Assembly (NCBI RefSeq): GCF_020141465.1
Contig: NZ_JAHSPD010000001.1
Location: 2,772,374-2,836,373, forward strand
Direction: 5' to 3'
DNA length: 64,000 nucleotides
Source: Roseovarius carneus
Lineage (GTDB): Bacteria; Pseudomonadota; Alphaproteobacteria; Rhodobacterales; Rhodobacteraceae
Shown here piece by piece: positions 1 to 9,799 of the stretch. How positions within the stretch are numbered: the stretch's first letter is position 1; each line of letters starts with the position of its first letter. A model generated the notes under the pieces. That model searched no databases. It had not been told where the DNA came from and saw only the letters and a program-made list of their open reading frames with translations. A program made the translations under genes and the position numbers.

Positions 1-672
1 GATTTCCTTGAGCGTGTCGGAATAGTCCTGCGCGCGGTCCAGCTCAGTTTGCGTCACGATCTCGTCATAGCGCTTTTGCGCATCCGCGTGGGATTTGCGC
101 GCACGCGTGACCTCAATGAGCGCCACAATCTTGCGGTCGAGCATGTTCTCCAGCAGCTCTTTTTCCGCCGTCGCCTGATCAAGGATGCTCTTGGCCCCTT
201 CGCTGCGTTTGACGAAATCGGCCTGACGTGCAGCCAAAAGCGCGCGCTCGGAGGCGATGATCTCGGGCGTGCGGGTGGCCATCTCGGGCGGCACGGTAAA
301 GTCGTATTGCCCGGCAAGCTCAACCTCAAGACGCAGGCGGCGGACCTCCAGCGCGTTGATCTGATCCAGAAGATCGGTCACCGAGCTTTGAAATTGCGTG
401 CCATGCAGCCGGGCCAGAACATCGCCGCGCTGCACCACATCACCCTTTTGCACCATTAGCTCCGACAGGATGCCGCCTTCGAGGTTCTGGATGATCTGCG
501 GGCGCGAGCTTGAGATGAACTCCCCATCCGCGCGCACGATCTCGTCAAGCCACGCAAATGCGGCCCAGAGGATGAAAAGCCAGACCGAGCCTGCACAGAG
601 CCAGATCGTGAGGCTCGGCCCCTGCATCCGTTCATTGAGTTGCGCGGTGAGGTTCGTGCTGCCTACGGCCAT
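1..672 (-). CDS. Type I secretion membrane fusion protein (HlyD family), partial
   Basis: Periplasmic adaptor that would bridge the inner-membrane ABC exporter and the TolC-like outer-membrane channel. The visible 224 residues begin MAVGSTNLTAQL, followed by one N-terminal membrane segment (about residues 23-42, rich in W, L and F), then the lipoyl-like half motif around IIQNLEGGILSELMVQKGD, typical of HlyD/LapC proteins, and a long Leu/Glu/Ala-rich coiled-coil stretch. The ATG at 672 lies one base beyond the stop of the ABC exporter gene, so both belong to one operon. The C-terminal half lies outside the window. Family assignment is firm; the exported partner is inferred to be the adhesin encoded upstream. 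Confidence 0.9.
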   Translation of the reverse strand, partial: MAVGSTNLTAQLNERMQGPSLTIWLCAGSVWLFILWAAFAWLDEIVRADGEFISSSRPQIIQNLEGGILSELMVQKGDVVQRGDVLARLHGTQFQSSVTDLLDQINALEVRRLRLEVELAGQYDFTVPPEMATRTPEIIASERALLAARQADFVKRSEGAKSILDQATAEKELLENMLDRKIVALIEVTRARKSHADAQKRYDEIVTQTELDRAQDYSDTLKEI

Positions 673-673
673 G

Positions 674-2884
674 TCATGCGCCCCCTTGCGTGCTGGCCAG
701 ATGCGCCAGAACCTGATCGCGCGGGCCATCGACGGCCATGCGCCCGTTTTGAAGGATCAATGTGCGCGAGGTCAGCGACAGGATCGGCACGCGGTGTGTG
801 GCGATGATCGCGGTGCGCCCGGCAAGCCATGTCTCAAGGCGGCTCACCAGCGTACGTTCCAGCGTCTGATCGAGCGCCGCCGTCGGCTCGTCCAGCAGGC
901 AGATCTTGGGATCTTGCAGCCAAAGCCGGGCCCAGCCGATGGACTGGCGTTGCCCTTGGGACAGGCCCTGCCCGCCATCAAGGATTTCCAGATCTAGCCC
1001 CTTGGCATGGCCGCGCACAAAGGGACCCAGCCCCGCAAAATCCAGCGATTGCAAGAGGCGTTCATCATCACGCTCCAGCAAATTGAGGTTGAGGTTTTCG
1101 CGCAATGTCCCGGTGAAAAGCCGCACGTCTTGGCCAAGATAGCCGATGAGGCGCCGCAGATCGCGCGGGTCAACCTGCGCCATGTCCACACCATCGAGCA
1201 TCACGCGGCCCTTGGAGGGCGCGTAAAGCCCCGACAGCACCTTCAGAAGCGTCGATTTGCCCGACCCGTTGGAGCCAAGGATCGCCACCGCTTGGCCCGC
1301 GGGCAGCTTGATCGCGGGGATGTCCAGTGTTGGAGCGTCGCCCTCCTCATAGAAAAATTGCATCTCGCTCAATTCGTATCCGCCAGAGGTGGTTTCACGT
1401 CGCAGATAGGTCCGCTCAGCCTCGGTATCTTGGGCGGCACCAGCGATGCTTTCCAGCCCGTCGAGCGCGGATTTCACGTTGCCCCAGCGCGCCATGGTCC
1501 CGGCCAGTTGGGTGAGCGGCGCGAGCGTCCGGCTGGTCAGGATCGACACCGCGATAATCGAGCCCACGGTGAGCGCGCCTGCGAAAACCATATAGGTGCA
1601 GGTGATGATCGCGGCCACGTAGGTGGCTTGCTGCCCCCCCTGGCTCCAGAAGGTAAGCGCCGAGGCGAGCTTGCGCTGATCGGAGGATTTGAGTGCGCTC
1701 AGCGTGGTCAATTCGGCCCAGAGACGGCGAAACCGGTCCTCGGCGCGCTGGGTCTTCAGGGTATCAAGCTCAAACACCGCCTCATGGAGCAGGCGCGAGG
1801 ATTTGGCACTGGCGCCTTGGGTTTCTTCCGTCAGGCGGATCATCCGCTTTTGCAGCAAAAAGCCCGGCACGATCATGATGATCCCGCCGATGATCAGCAC
1901 CCAGACCACGTTGCCGCCGATGGAGGCCACGAGCAGAAGAAACACGAATAAAAACGGGATATCGACCAGCGTGCCCACGGTGGAGGCGGTGAAAAACTCG
2001 CGCACCGACGAAAACTCGCGCATGGATGAAAAGAGCATCGACGGCGATCGGCTGGCGATTTCCGAACGCATTCCAAGCAAGCGCTCCATCAAGATGCCCT
2101 GCACCTTGACCTCGATCTGCCGCCCGGCCCCATCCATCAGGCGCGCGCGCGCGATCTTGAGAAATGCCTCCATCAAAAGCGCCAGCGCACAGCCCGCTGC
2201 GAGGACCCACAGGGTAGCCTCGGATTGATGCGGGATCACGCGGTCGTAGACCTGCAACGCAAAGAGCGCCACAGCCACGGCCAGAAGGTTGGCCACAAAA
2301 GACCCCAACGCGACTTCGGCGAAATGACGGCGAAAGGCACGGAACTGCCCCCAGAACCAATGGGGGGCAGCCTCAGCCGTGACATGGCTGCGGGTGATCT
2401 CCGCAAGGCTCGCCTCGGCGCGCACGATGATGCCGGTGAAGAAGGGCTCAAATTCCTCTACCGGCACTTCGGCGCGGTTGTCGGTACAGGTCGTGTCATA
2501 GACGATAAGCGCGCCGCGCCGCTGCTCCAGCACGAGGATGAACTGCCCGCTGGTCATCTGCGCCAGCGCGGGCCAGTGATCGCCCGCCATATGCGCAATC
2601 GTCACCACCTCGGTGAGCATCCCACAGGCCTCAAGCCCATCAGCGAGCGCTTGCGGCTGCACCTGATCGCCCACGGCAGCGCGCGCAACCATGGCGTCCA
2701 GCAGATCGCGCGGGACCACATCGACCCCGAGGATACTGGCATAGACGGCGGCCAGCCGCGCACGCGCCTCGGCCCGTTCGCCATAGCGGCTATTGGCGGG
2801 GGTGGGTTGCGGTCTTTGCACGCCCGATGGGACGGGTTTGATCCCGCCGCTCGTGATGCTCAGGGTGACGGGGGGATTGGTCAA
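674..2884 (-). CDS. Type I secretion ABC transporter (permease/ATPase, LapB/RtxB-like)
   Basis: Inner-membrane exporter of 736 residues that would power secretion of a large adhesin. It has an N-terminal C39 peptidase-like domain (about residues 30-150) in which no clear catalytic Cys is visible, six membrane segments (about 170-470) and an ATPase domain. Walker A GSNGSGKST lies near residue 538, the signature LSQGQRQ near 643 and Walker B ICLLDEPTA near 664. The start overlaps the stop of the TolC-like gene by 4 bp, which indicates translational coupling. A degenerate C39 domain fits exporters whose substrates lack a cleaved leader. The substrate is inferred from gene order. Confidence 0.93.
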   Translation of the reverse strand: MTNPPVTLSITSGGIKPVPSGVQRPQPTPANSRYGERAEARARLAAVYASILGVDVVPRDLLDAMVARAAVGDQVQPQALADGLEACGMLTEVVTIAHMAGDHWPALAQMTSGQFILVLEQRRGALIVYDTTCTDNRAEVPVEEFEPFFTGIIVRAEASLAEITRSHVTAEAAPHWFWGQFRAFRRHFAEVALGSFVANLLAVAVALFALQVYDRVIPHQSEATLWVLAAGCALALLMEAFLKIARARLMDGAGRQIEVKVQGILMERLLGMRSEIASRSPSMLFSSMREFSSVREFFTASTVGTLVDIPFLFVFLLLVASIGGNVVWVLIIGGIIMIVPGFLLQKRMIRLTEETQGASAKSSRLLHEAVFELDTLKTQRAEDRFRRLWAELTTLSALKSSDQRKLASALTFWSQGGQQATYVAAIITCTYMVFAGALTVGSIIAVSILTSRTLAPLTQLAGTMARWGNVKSALDGLESIAGAAQDTEAERTYLRRETTSGGYELSEMQFFYEEGDAPTLDIPAIKLPAGQAVAILGSNGSGKSTLLKVLSGLYAPSKGRVMLDGVDMAQVDPRDLRRLIGYLGQDVRLFTGTLRENLNLNLLERDDERLLQSLDFAGLGPFVRGHAKGLDLEILDGGQGLSQGQRQSIGWARLWLQDPKICLLDEPTAALDQTLERTLVSRLETWLAGRTAIIATHRVPILSLTSRTLILQNGRMAVDGPRDQVLAHLASTQGGA

Positions 2885-4179
2885 ATTGCGCTCCCATCAG
2901 CCAGAAGGCCCAGGAGGCGGGCAATCTCAAGCTGGCTCTTGGCAAGCTCAAATTTCAGGGCGACGCTGCGCGTTTCGCGCGCGGCAAAGGTCTCGTAGAC
3001 GCCAACCACATCCGTCACTTGGCGCTGCCCAGCCTCGTATTGCTCTTGGAAGAGATCAAGGTTCTGCTTGGCCTGCGCGGTCAATGCCTTGGCCTCACCC
3101 ACCTGACGTTCCAAAGCGGCGGTGCGTTGCGCGAGGCGGCTCAGACGACGGCTTGCGTCCTCCTCGGCCTGCGCCACACGGCGGGCGGCTGCGTCCTTTT
3201 CCATCTCGATCGCCCTGAGGCTCGCCCCTGTGCCAAAGCCCAAGAGGTCGCCACCCACATTTATCGCGCCATCGTTTGTGTCGCCCAAACTGCCGCTGGC
3301 CGACACGCCCGGCAAAAGCCCGGCGCGGCTCACTTTCGCCTCAGCGACGGAGCGGTCCTTTTCGGCTTCGGCGCGCAGAACCGACAGGGCGCGCGCGTCA
3401 GCCGCGTCCATATGCACGGGGCTGAGGCCGCTTACGTCATTCAAGGGAACCGACGACATTGCGTTAAGCTCGGCCAAGGCCGCGCTGGCCGCCTCTTGCG
3501 CCTCGGATTGCGAGGCGCGGATTTCGCCCAGTTTCTGGCTGAGGATGCTGAGATCGGAGCGGTCGGAGACACCGCCGCGCACGCGTTCCTGCATCACCCA
3601 TTCAAAATGCGCCATATCCTTGAGGGTGCGCGCATCGAGCGTGGCGCGCTCGCGCCCTTCGGCCACATCAAGATAGAGCGACAATGCCGTGAACACCCGC
3701 GCATTGGTATCGTCGGCAAGGCCCACGGCAGCCACTTCGACGTCGTGTTTGGCAAATTCCCGCTCGGCCTTGAGCCGCCCATGATCAAAAAGCACCTGCT
3801 CCACGATCAGATTGGCCACCACCTCCGACAGGCTGGTGAGGGAGATCGACGGCCCAATCCGGGGCAGCCAGTTCTTGGAGGCCGCGACCGCGCGCAGACG
3901 GGCTGCGCGAAGCTCGGCCTCGGCTGTGCGGCTGTTTGCGTCGAGCACCGCAGCGGCCACCGTGTCAAAAGGGCCGCCCTCGGGCAACGCGCTGCGCCGT
4001 GCCTGCAATGTCGTGATAATCGCGCTGGAGGCTGCCTCTTTTTGCGCAGCACTCAGCGGCGGCGTCATGCCGAAGGCAAAACGCGACACCGCGCCATCCT
4101 CACCGGCCATGCACCCTGACAGGATCAAAAGAGACGCCACACAAAGCCCCCCCCTACCCGATCCAAACCTAAACACCAT
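2881..4179 (-). CDS. TolC-family outer membrane lipoprotein of the type I secretion system
   Basis: Outer-membrane channel component, 432 residues. The N-terminus is a lipoprotein signal with lipobox L-S-G-C (Cys23), followed by alternating Ala/Glu/Arg-rich helices of the outer membrane efflux protein family, for example around LRAARLRAVAASKNWLPRIG and in the C-terminal helical repeat. Its stop overlaps the ABC transporter start by 4 bp, and the adhesin gene lies about 85 bp upstream on the same strand. The order adhesin, TolC, ABC, HlyD matches dedicated adhesin export cassettes. The family is clear; the lipoprotein form is read from the signal peptide only. Confidence 0.88.
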   Translation of the reverse strand: MVFRFGSGRGGLCVASLLILSGCMAGEDGAVSRFAFGMTPPLSAAQKEAASSAIITTLQARRSALPEGGPFDTVAAAVLDANSRTAEAELRAARLRAVAASKNWLPRIGPSISLTSLSEVVANLIVEQVLFDHGRLKAEREFAKHDVEVAAVGLADDTNARVFTALSLYLDVAEGRERATLDARTLKDMAHFEWVMQERVRGGVSDRSDLSILSQKLGEIRASQSEAQEAASAALAELNAMSSVPLNDVSGLSPVHMDAADARALSVLRAEAEKDRSVAEAKVSRAGLLPGVSASGSLGDTNDGAINVGGDLLGFGTGASLRAIEMEKDAAARRVAQAEEDASRRLSRLAQRTAALERQVGEAKALTAQAKQNLDLFQEQYEAGQRQVTDVVGVYETFAARETRSVALKFELAKSQLEIARLLGLLADGSAI

Positions 4180-4263
4180 ATGTCGCCCCTGTAACCGGTA
4201 GCTTGTTTTTATACCGCCTCATAGTATCCCCCACCCCTGCGCTGAAGGGTGAAGGTGAATACA

Positions 4264-7200
4264 TTATGTAATTATTTCAATATCTTGATCGATAATGATC
4301 TGCGCACTGTCGCCCAGTGTATAGATGCTGTGCACCTCATTATCCACGACTGTGGACCCTGTGCGCTGCGCACCGGAGATGGTGACGCGATCATCTGCCC
4401 CGCCGCGCACCACGACCGTATCGGTGGTGTTGGACAGGCTCTCAATCTGGCTCTCGGTCAGGGTCAGCTGGCTGCGATCCCCAAGCCGCAGATCAATCGT
4501 TTCGATCTGGAAGCCCGAGAGGTTTGCATTGCCCAGATCAACCACATTGGTGCTTGTCTCGTCCAGCACCAGATAGGTAGATGAGGCATTGCCCGCCGCG
4601 TCCGAGCTTGTCACGATAAGCTGCGAGCCATCGGGAATATTCTGCCGCCCGGTGCCTGCCGCATCAAGGAAGTTGTATTCCGTCTCGTTAAAGAACGGGT
4701 CGGGGCGGCCAAGGACGTTCACCTCACGCACAGCGCCGGAATTTGTCACCTGATGGAATTCCACCGGGCTATCGGGCGTCTCCAGCGAGACCGAGCGGTA
4801 GCCGGCACCTGCCTCGCGGTCATAGGCGACCACATCGGGCTGGTCCGGCACAATCGTGTCAACGACCAGTGTATCGCTCAGGCTGCGGGTGTTGCCCGCG
4901 CCGTCGGTGGCGTTGACGACCATCGTGTAGGCCTGATCACCCACGGGGATGGATGAGCCGGGGATATCCAACGTCCATGTTCCGTCATTGGCAACGACCG
5001 CCGCGAAGCTGCGGCCAAACACATCTACCGAGACGGTCGAGCCTGCTTCGACCTGTCCCCCAAGGGTCACGCCATCCATGGCCTCGGACGCGTTGATCAC
5101 GCCATCGGTCTCAACCGGCACGCCATCGCGGGCCAATGTGTTTACATTGGTGTCAACGCGGATCGTGTCATTGAGGCTGGAGGTATTTCCCGCCCTGTCC
5201 GTCACGGCCACACTAAGGGCGGCATCATATTCACCGGGGCGAATTGCACCACCGGGGAAGCTTGCCGTCCAATCGCCGTTGCTTTGCACAATCGCCGTTT
5301 GCGCGACGCCGCCGATGCTGACGGTGGCGGTCGAGCCGGGCTCAACCGTGCCTGTGATGTCAAAGCCACTGCTGGCCACATCGCCGTTGATGACGTTGGA
5401 GCCATCAGTGCTTGTCGCGAACCGTGGGGGGCTGAGGTTAAGGTTATCGACACGCGTGTCCACATTGACCGTGCCGGAGACGTCGGTGCTGTTGCCTGCG
5501 GCGTCCGTGGTCATCGCCGTCACGGTCGCTGTGCGCACACCGCCCGTAATCTCATGGGGTTGGTAAAGGGTCTGCCAGACGCCCGCGCCATTGGCGATTG
5601 CATCATGCTCGGCCCCATCAAGCGTTACCTTGACCAACGCGCCGGGATCAGCGCGGCCCGATATCACGACGCCCGTCTGGCTCTCGACGAGGTTGATCGT
5701 CCCGTCACCCGCGATGCCGCTTGTGTTGAGGTTCAGCGCGCCTGCATCGGTATCGACCTGCACGCTTTGGGTGACGGTGCTTGTGTTGCCCGCCCCATCC
5801 GTGGCCGTGGCCGCAAGGGAGGTGGTGTAGGTGCCCGCAGGGATCTGGGCGGCGGTGAAGCTCGCGGTCCAACTGCCATCGGCCTGCACTGTGGCAGGGA
5901 TCTCGACAGTGCCGAGGCGGACCATCACGCTGCTGCCCGGCTCGCCCGTGCCGTTGACCACAAGGCCCGCGCCCGCCTCTGACGCGTTGATCACGCTATC
6001 AGCGCCGCCCGCGGTGTTGGCCATCGTGAAGTTTTCGACGAAGGTATCGACGCGGATCGTGCCGGTTGTGGTGTTGAAATTGCCCGCGGCATCGGTGGTT
6101 TGCGCCACCACGGTGGCGTCATACTGCCCCTGCGCGATGGAGCCCGGCGCATAGGTCGCAGTCCACTGACCTTGATCATTGGCTGTCACCGTCCGCGCGA
6201 CCCCCTCAAGGGTCACAATCACGGTGGAACCTGGGGTCGCGGTGCCGGTCACATCAATGCCAGCCTGCATTTCGCCCGCATTTACAATGCCGTCACCTTC
6301 AATCGTCGCGGTGTTGATGCTGATCTCATTGGCCACGGTATCCACGCGCACCGTTTCGGTGATTGTGGTGCTGTTACCAGCCGCATCACGCGACACGATC
6401 GTGACCGTCTCGTCATATTCGCCGGTGCGCAGGCTGCCATTTTCGAACAGAACACTCCATGTGCCGCCGTTTGTCACGGTTGTCTCGCGGGTCACATTGT
6501 CGATGGTGACTTCGATTGTGGCACCCGCCTCGCCGGTACCCGAAAGACTCACGCCGGTTTGCATTTCATCCGCATTGGTCACGTCGCCAGAGGTCACTGT
6601 GCCGTCGGTCACATCAAGAACGGGCGGTGTGGTGTCGATTGTCACGTTCGGCCCTGTGAGGTCGGTGACCCTGCCATCGCCTTCCGTGACTTTGACCTCG
6701 ACAACATGCGTGCCATCGGGCGGGAACGTGCCGCCTTCAAACGTCACGTCCCAATCGCCGTTCTCGTCGGCGACCGTCTCTTCCGTCTCGCCCCCAATCA
6801 TCACTTCGATCTTGGAGCCGGGATCGGCCTTGCCACTTATATCAATCGGGCTGTTGGTGGGGCCTGCGCCATCGCCGCCAATGGCAATAGTGCCGCTCTG
6901 GTCGATGGAGGGCGAGATACGCGTGGGCACGCCACCTGCGCCACCACCTCCTCCTCCGCCGCCGCCATCACCACCTTCAATCACTTGGCTTGCCACGACG
7001 GCCGCTGCACCCGCGCCTGCCGCGCCCAAAAGACCGGAGCCGCCCAAAAGCGCGCCGATACCAAGCATTGAGACTTCATCATCGCCGCCGGTGCCCGTCA
7101 CGATATCGGCGGGGCCAGCCACTTCGGTGCCATCAAGGAAAATCAGATCGTCCGAAGGGCTCCATTTGCCCCACTGAGCCGTCGGCCCATACTGGCTATA

Positions 7201-7506
7201 AAGCACGCCATCGGGCCCTTCGGAAATCGTCACCTCATTGAGATAGCCATCCGCAGAGATGAAAAGACGGCTCGCATCGCCATTTTCATTAAAGTAATTC
7301 TCGAGCACCACAACACGCCCATCGGCGAGCGTGATTTGCAGATTGTCCTCGGACCGGCTGTAGCCGACGATATCCATCTGCCGCAAATTGAGAGAAATTT
7401 CTTCGCCTGAGCCTGCATCAATGCGGGTAATTCCGCCATCTGCTGAAACTGAACCATACTGAGTTGCGCCCGCATTTGTGCGGACGACGAAATCAATCAC
7501 CTTCAT
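4264..7506 (-). CDS. BapA-like surface adhesin with tandem Ig-like repeats
   Basis: Large secreted biofilm-type protein (1080 residues from the ATG at 7506; an upstream in-frame start at 7548 lacks support). The first 130 residues (MKVIDFVVRTNAGATQYGSV...) resemble the BapA prefix-like domain. A hydrophobic Ala/Gly stretch and a poly-Gly linker (near residues 190-205) follow. Then come seven Ig-like repeats of about 100 residues, each with an SGT/VTGT...PGS core, a G-W motif and an ending of the DAAGN...RVDT type. The last 150 residues are probably the secretion signal; no RTX nonapeptides are visible. The next three genes encode its likely type I exporter. Function is inferred from architecture and context. 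Confidence 0.85.
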   Translation of the reverse strand: MKVIDFVVRTNAGATQYGSVSADGGITRIDAGSGEEISLNLRQMDIVGYSRSEDNLQITLADGRVVVLENYFNENGDASRLFISADGYLNEVTISEGPDGVLYSQYGPTAQWGKWSPSDDLIFLDGTEVAGPADIVTGTGGDDEVSMLGIGALLGGSGLLGAAGAGAAAVVASQVIEGGDGGGGGGGGGAGGVPTRISPSIDQSGTIAIGGDGAGPTNSPIDISGKADPGSKIEVMIGGETEETVADENGDWDVTFEGGTFPPDGTHVVEVKVTEGDGRVTDLTGPNVTIDTTPPVLDVTDGTVTSGDVTNADEMQTGVSLSGTGEAGATIEVTIDNVTRETTVTNGGTWSVLFENGSLRTGEYDETVTIVSRDAAGNSTTITETVRVDTVANEISINTATIEGDGIVNAGEMQAGIDVTGTATPGSTVIVTLEGVARTVTANDQGQWTATYAPGSIAQGQYDATVVAQTTDAAGNFNTTTGTIRVDTFVENFTMANTAGGADSVINASEAGAGLVVNGTGEPGSSVMVRLGTVEIPATVQADGSWTASFTAAQIPAGTYTTSLAATATDGAGNTSTVTQSVQVDTDAGALNLNTSGIAGDGTINLVESQTGVVISGRADPGALVKVTLDGAEHDAIANGAGVWQTLYQPHEITGGVRTATVTAMTTDAAGNSTDVSGTVNVDTRVDNLNLSPPRFATSTDGSNVINGDVASSGFDITGTVEPGSTATVSIGGVAQTAIVQSNGDWTASFPGGAIRPGEYDAALSVAVTDRAGNTSSLNDTIRVDTNVNTLARDGVPVETDGVINASEAMDGVTLGGQVEAGSTVSVDVFGRSFAAVVANDGTWTLDIPGSSIPVGDQAYTMVVNATDGAGNTRSLSDTLVVDTIVPDQPDVVAYDREAGAGYRSVSLETPDSPVEFHQVTNSGAVREVNVLGRPDPFFNETEYNFLDAAGTGRQNIPDGSQLIVTSSDAAGNASSTYLVLDETSTNVVDLGNANLSGFQIETIDLRLGDRSQLTLTESQIESLSNTTDTVVVRGGADDRVTISGAQRTGSTVVDNEVHSIYTLGDSAQIIIDQDIEIIT

Positions 7507-7631
7507 TACACCACCACTCTTAAATCTCAAAAAAGGGCGCTTATGCACCTCTATAAATTAATTGATCTAAGCGTAACGCGGATTTCCACCTGTCGCTAGA
7601 GGGTTTTCGCGAGCTACGTGAATTTTGTCAA

Positions 7632-7688
7632 AATTAAGGCAAATCAGCGACGTAGAGGCCAGAGCTATGCCAAACTAAGCCAAATCAG
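7632..7688. repeat. Pair of 16-bp direct repeats between adhesin and argE
   Basis: AATTAAGGCAAATCAG at 7632-7647 and AACTAAGCCAAATCAG at 7673-7688 agree at 14 of 16 positions and lie 41 bp apart, close to four helical turns. They are 126-182 bp upstream of the adhesin start and 90-146 bp upstream of argE, in a 271-bp divergent intergenic region that is AT-rich for this genome. Binding by a regulator is an inference. Confidence 0.5.
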
Positions 7689-7777
7689 AGTCTTTCTTGC
7701 AACACAGCGTTGCGGCCTTGACGGCCCCCTGCCACCCACGCAATCTGGTCCGGTTGCCCCAGATAAGGTCAGGCCTC

Positions 7778-8941
7778 ATGCCCACACGACTTGAACAGAC
7801 AACCGCGATCCTTGGCGAGCTGGTGGCGTTCCCCACCATCTCGACCGACAGCAATATCGCGATCATCGCCTATCTGGCCCAAAGGCTGGAGGATGCAGGT
7901 GCGCGGGTTGAAGTGCTTCTCGACCCCGGCGGACAAAAGGCCAACCTTTTTGCCACAATGGGGCCCGAGGGTGACGGCGGCGTCGTCTTGTCTGGCCACT
8001 CTGACGTGGTGCCCGTGTCCGATCAAGTCTGGTCCAGCGATCCGTTTGAGATGCGCGCGGCAGAGGGGCGGCTTTACGGGCGCGGGACCTGCGACATGAA
8101 AGGGTTCGTCGCGGCCTGTATCGCGCTTGCACCAGAATTTGGCGCGCGGCGCCTCACGCGGCCTTTGCATTTTGCCTTCACCCATGACGAGGAAACCGGA
8201 TGCCTCGGCGCACAGAGCCTTGCTACGCATCTCACCACCTCTGGGCTGCGGCCCTCACTGGCCCTGATCGGAGAGCCGACGATGATGCGTGTGATCGAGG
8301 GGCATAAGGGATGCTACGAGTATTCAACGCATTTTCACGGGCTGGCCGGGCATGGGTCGGGACCAGACCAAGGCGTGAATGCGGTGGAATATGCGGTGCG
8401 GTTCGTCGCGCGCCTTTTGGAGCTCAAAGACAGGTTGCGCGCGCGTGCGCCCGAGGGCAGCCGGTTTGAGCCGCCTTGGACCACGATCAACACCGGCGCT
8501 TTGGAGGGCGGCGTCGCGCATAACGTGATCCCATCAAGCGCGCGAGTGGATTGGGAGATGCGGCCTGTGCAGCTCTCGGATGCGGATTTTGTGAAGGAGG
8601 ATCTGAGGCGCTATTGCGAAGACGTCCTGCTGCCTGCGATGCGCGCCGTCTATCCCGAGGCCGAGATTGACACACAGGTGATTGGCGAGGTTGCGAGCCT
8701 TGTGCCCGCCGAGCCCAACGAGGCGCGGCAGATCTTGATGGAGCTGACCGGGGCCAATGGCGCGGATGTGGTGGCCTTCGGCACCGAAGCAGGGATTTTC
8801 CAGAATTTGGGGATGTCAGCGGTGGTCTGTGGACCCGGCTCGATCGAGCAGGCGCACAAGGCCGATGAATATATCAGCCTTGCTCAGCTGAGCGAGTGCC
8901 TTGGCATGCTGGAGCGGTTGGGCGAGCAGATGACGGCCTAG
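7778..8941 (+). CDS. argE: Acetylornithine deacetylase
   Basis: Cytoplasmic M20-family metallohydrolase (387 residues) that deacetylates N2-acetylornithine in arginine synthesis. The di-zinc centre is visible: His in SGHSDVVPV (near residue 73), the GRGTCDMKG loop with the bridging Asp, Glu-Glu in THDEETGCLG (near 137), Glu in IGEPT and a C-terminal His in QAHKADEY. The dimerisation domain begins near residue 180. The ATG at 7778 is preceded by an AAGGT-like ribosome site and gives the normal family length. Divergent from the adhesin. M20 members are easily confused in function, but the overall sequence is ArgE-like. Confidence 0.88.
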   Translation: MPTRLEQTTAILGELVAFPTISTDSNIAIIAYLAQRLEDAGARVEVLLDPGGQKANLFATMGPEGDGGVVLSGHSDVVPVSDQVWSSDPFEMRAAEGRLYGRGTCDMKGFVAACIALAPEFGARRLTRPLHFAFTHDEETGCLGAQSLATHLTTSGLRPSLALIGEPTMMRVIEGHKGCYEYSTHFHGLAGHGSGPDQGVNAVEYAVRFVARLLELKDRLRARAPEGSRFEPPWTTINTGALEGGVAHNVIPSSARVDWEMRPVQLSDADFVKEDLRRYCEDVLLPAMRAVYPEAEIDTQVIGEVASLVPAEPNEARQILMELTGANGADVVAFGTEAGIFQNLGMSAVVCGPGSIEQAHKADEYISLAQLSECLGMLERLGEQMTA

Positions 8942-8963
8942 CGCCTTCCCGCTTGCAGGTGGC

Positions 8964-9677
8964 TCAACTCTTGCGAAACGTGAGGTAATGCGGCGTGCGG
9001 CCTTCGTCTATGGCCTTGGCCTCATAGCGCGTCTGGGTCCAGTCGGACCACGCCTCACGCCAATCCTGCGGACGCTCGGCCAACCACTCAAAGCCCTGTC
9101 TCGGCACCTCTTCCAGCGTTTGGCGGACATAGTCGGGAATGTCCGTGGCCACACGCAGCTCCGCGCCCGGACGCATAACGCGGGCCAGTGGGGCCAGATG
9201 CTCAGGCGTTACAAACCGGCGGCGGTGGTGGCGCTTTTTAGGCCACGGATCAGGATAGAGCAGAAAGGCGCGCGCAAGGCAGGCATCGGGCAACACATCA
9301 AAGAGGTTGCGCGCATCACCGGGGTGTATGGAGACATTATCGGCTGGTGTCTTCCGCAGCTTGGTCAGCAGCATGGCGACACCGTTGAGATAAGGCTCGC
9401 AGCCGATAAAGGCGATATCGGGGTTGAGGTGGGCCTGATGCACCAAATGCTCACCGCCGCCAAACCCGATTTCCAGCCACAGCTCGCGACCGCCAAAGAG
9501 AGCCTTGATATCCAGAGGCGTGCGGTCCGGGTTATCTTCCCATCCGATGCCGGGAGGCATACGGGCGGGCAGGTCTTCTTCCAGCAGGCGCTCTTGCGAG
9601 GCGCGCAGGGATTTGCCTTTGAACCGGCCATAGAAATTGCGCCACGGGGCGCCGGAGGGGTGTTTTAGCGTTGCCAT
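8964..9677 (-). CDS. trmB: tRNA (guanine-N7)-methyltransferase
   Basis: SAM-dependent methyltransferase (237 residues) that makes m7G46 in tRNA variable loops. The SAM-binding glycine loop IGFGGGEHL lies near residue 75, FIGCEPYLNGVA follows, and the family hallmark FLLYPDPWPKKRHHRRRF lies near residue 140. The length is usual for alphaproteobacterial TrmB, whose N-terminus carries a basic extension as here. It lies downstream of metK, which makes its cofactor, although a 197-bp gap with a stem-loop separates the two, so co-transcription is uncertain. Confidence 0.95.
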   Translation of the reverse strand: MATLKHPSGAPWRNFYGRFKGKSLRASQERLLEEDLPARMPPGIGWEDNPDRTPLDIKALFGGRELWLEIGFGGGEHLVHQAHLNPDIAFIGCEPYLNGVAMLLTKLRKTPADNVSIHPGDARNLFDVLPDACLARAFLLYPDPWPKKRHHRRRFVTPEHLAPLARVMRPGAELRVATDIPDYVRQTLEEVPRQGFEWLAERPQDWREAWSDWTQTRYEAKAIDEGRTPHYLTFRKS

Positions 9678-9799
9678 AGGCGCAGGCTTTAGCGTGGGCT
9701 GCGGCGGGGTGCAATCCTGCGGAGGTGGCGGAAGGTTTGAGTATTTTATCTAAGAAGAAAGCAGGGGCATTGCGCCAAGTCTGCGGCATGTGGGGTGCG

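Noticed and set aside
1007-1951. 314-codon plus-strand frame in the exporter region
   Set aside because: Antisense shadow of the ABC transporter, rich in Arg/His/Gly as usual for such frames in high-GC DNA.
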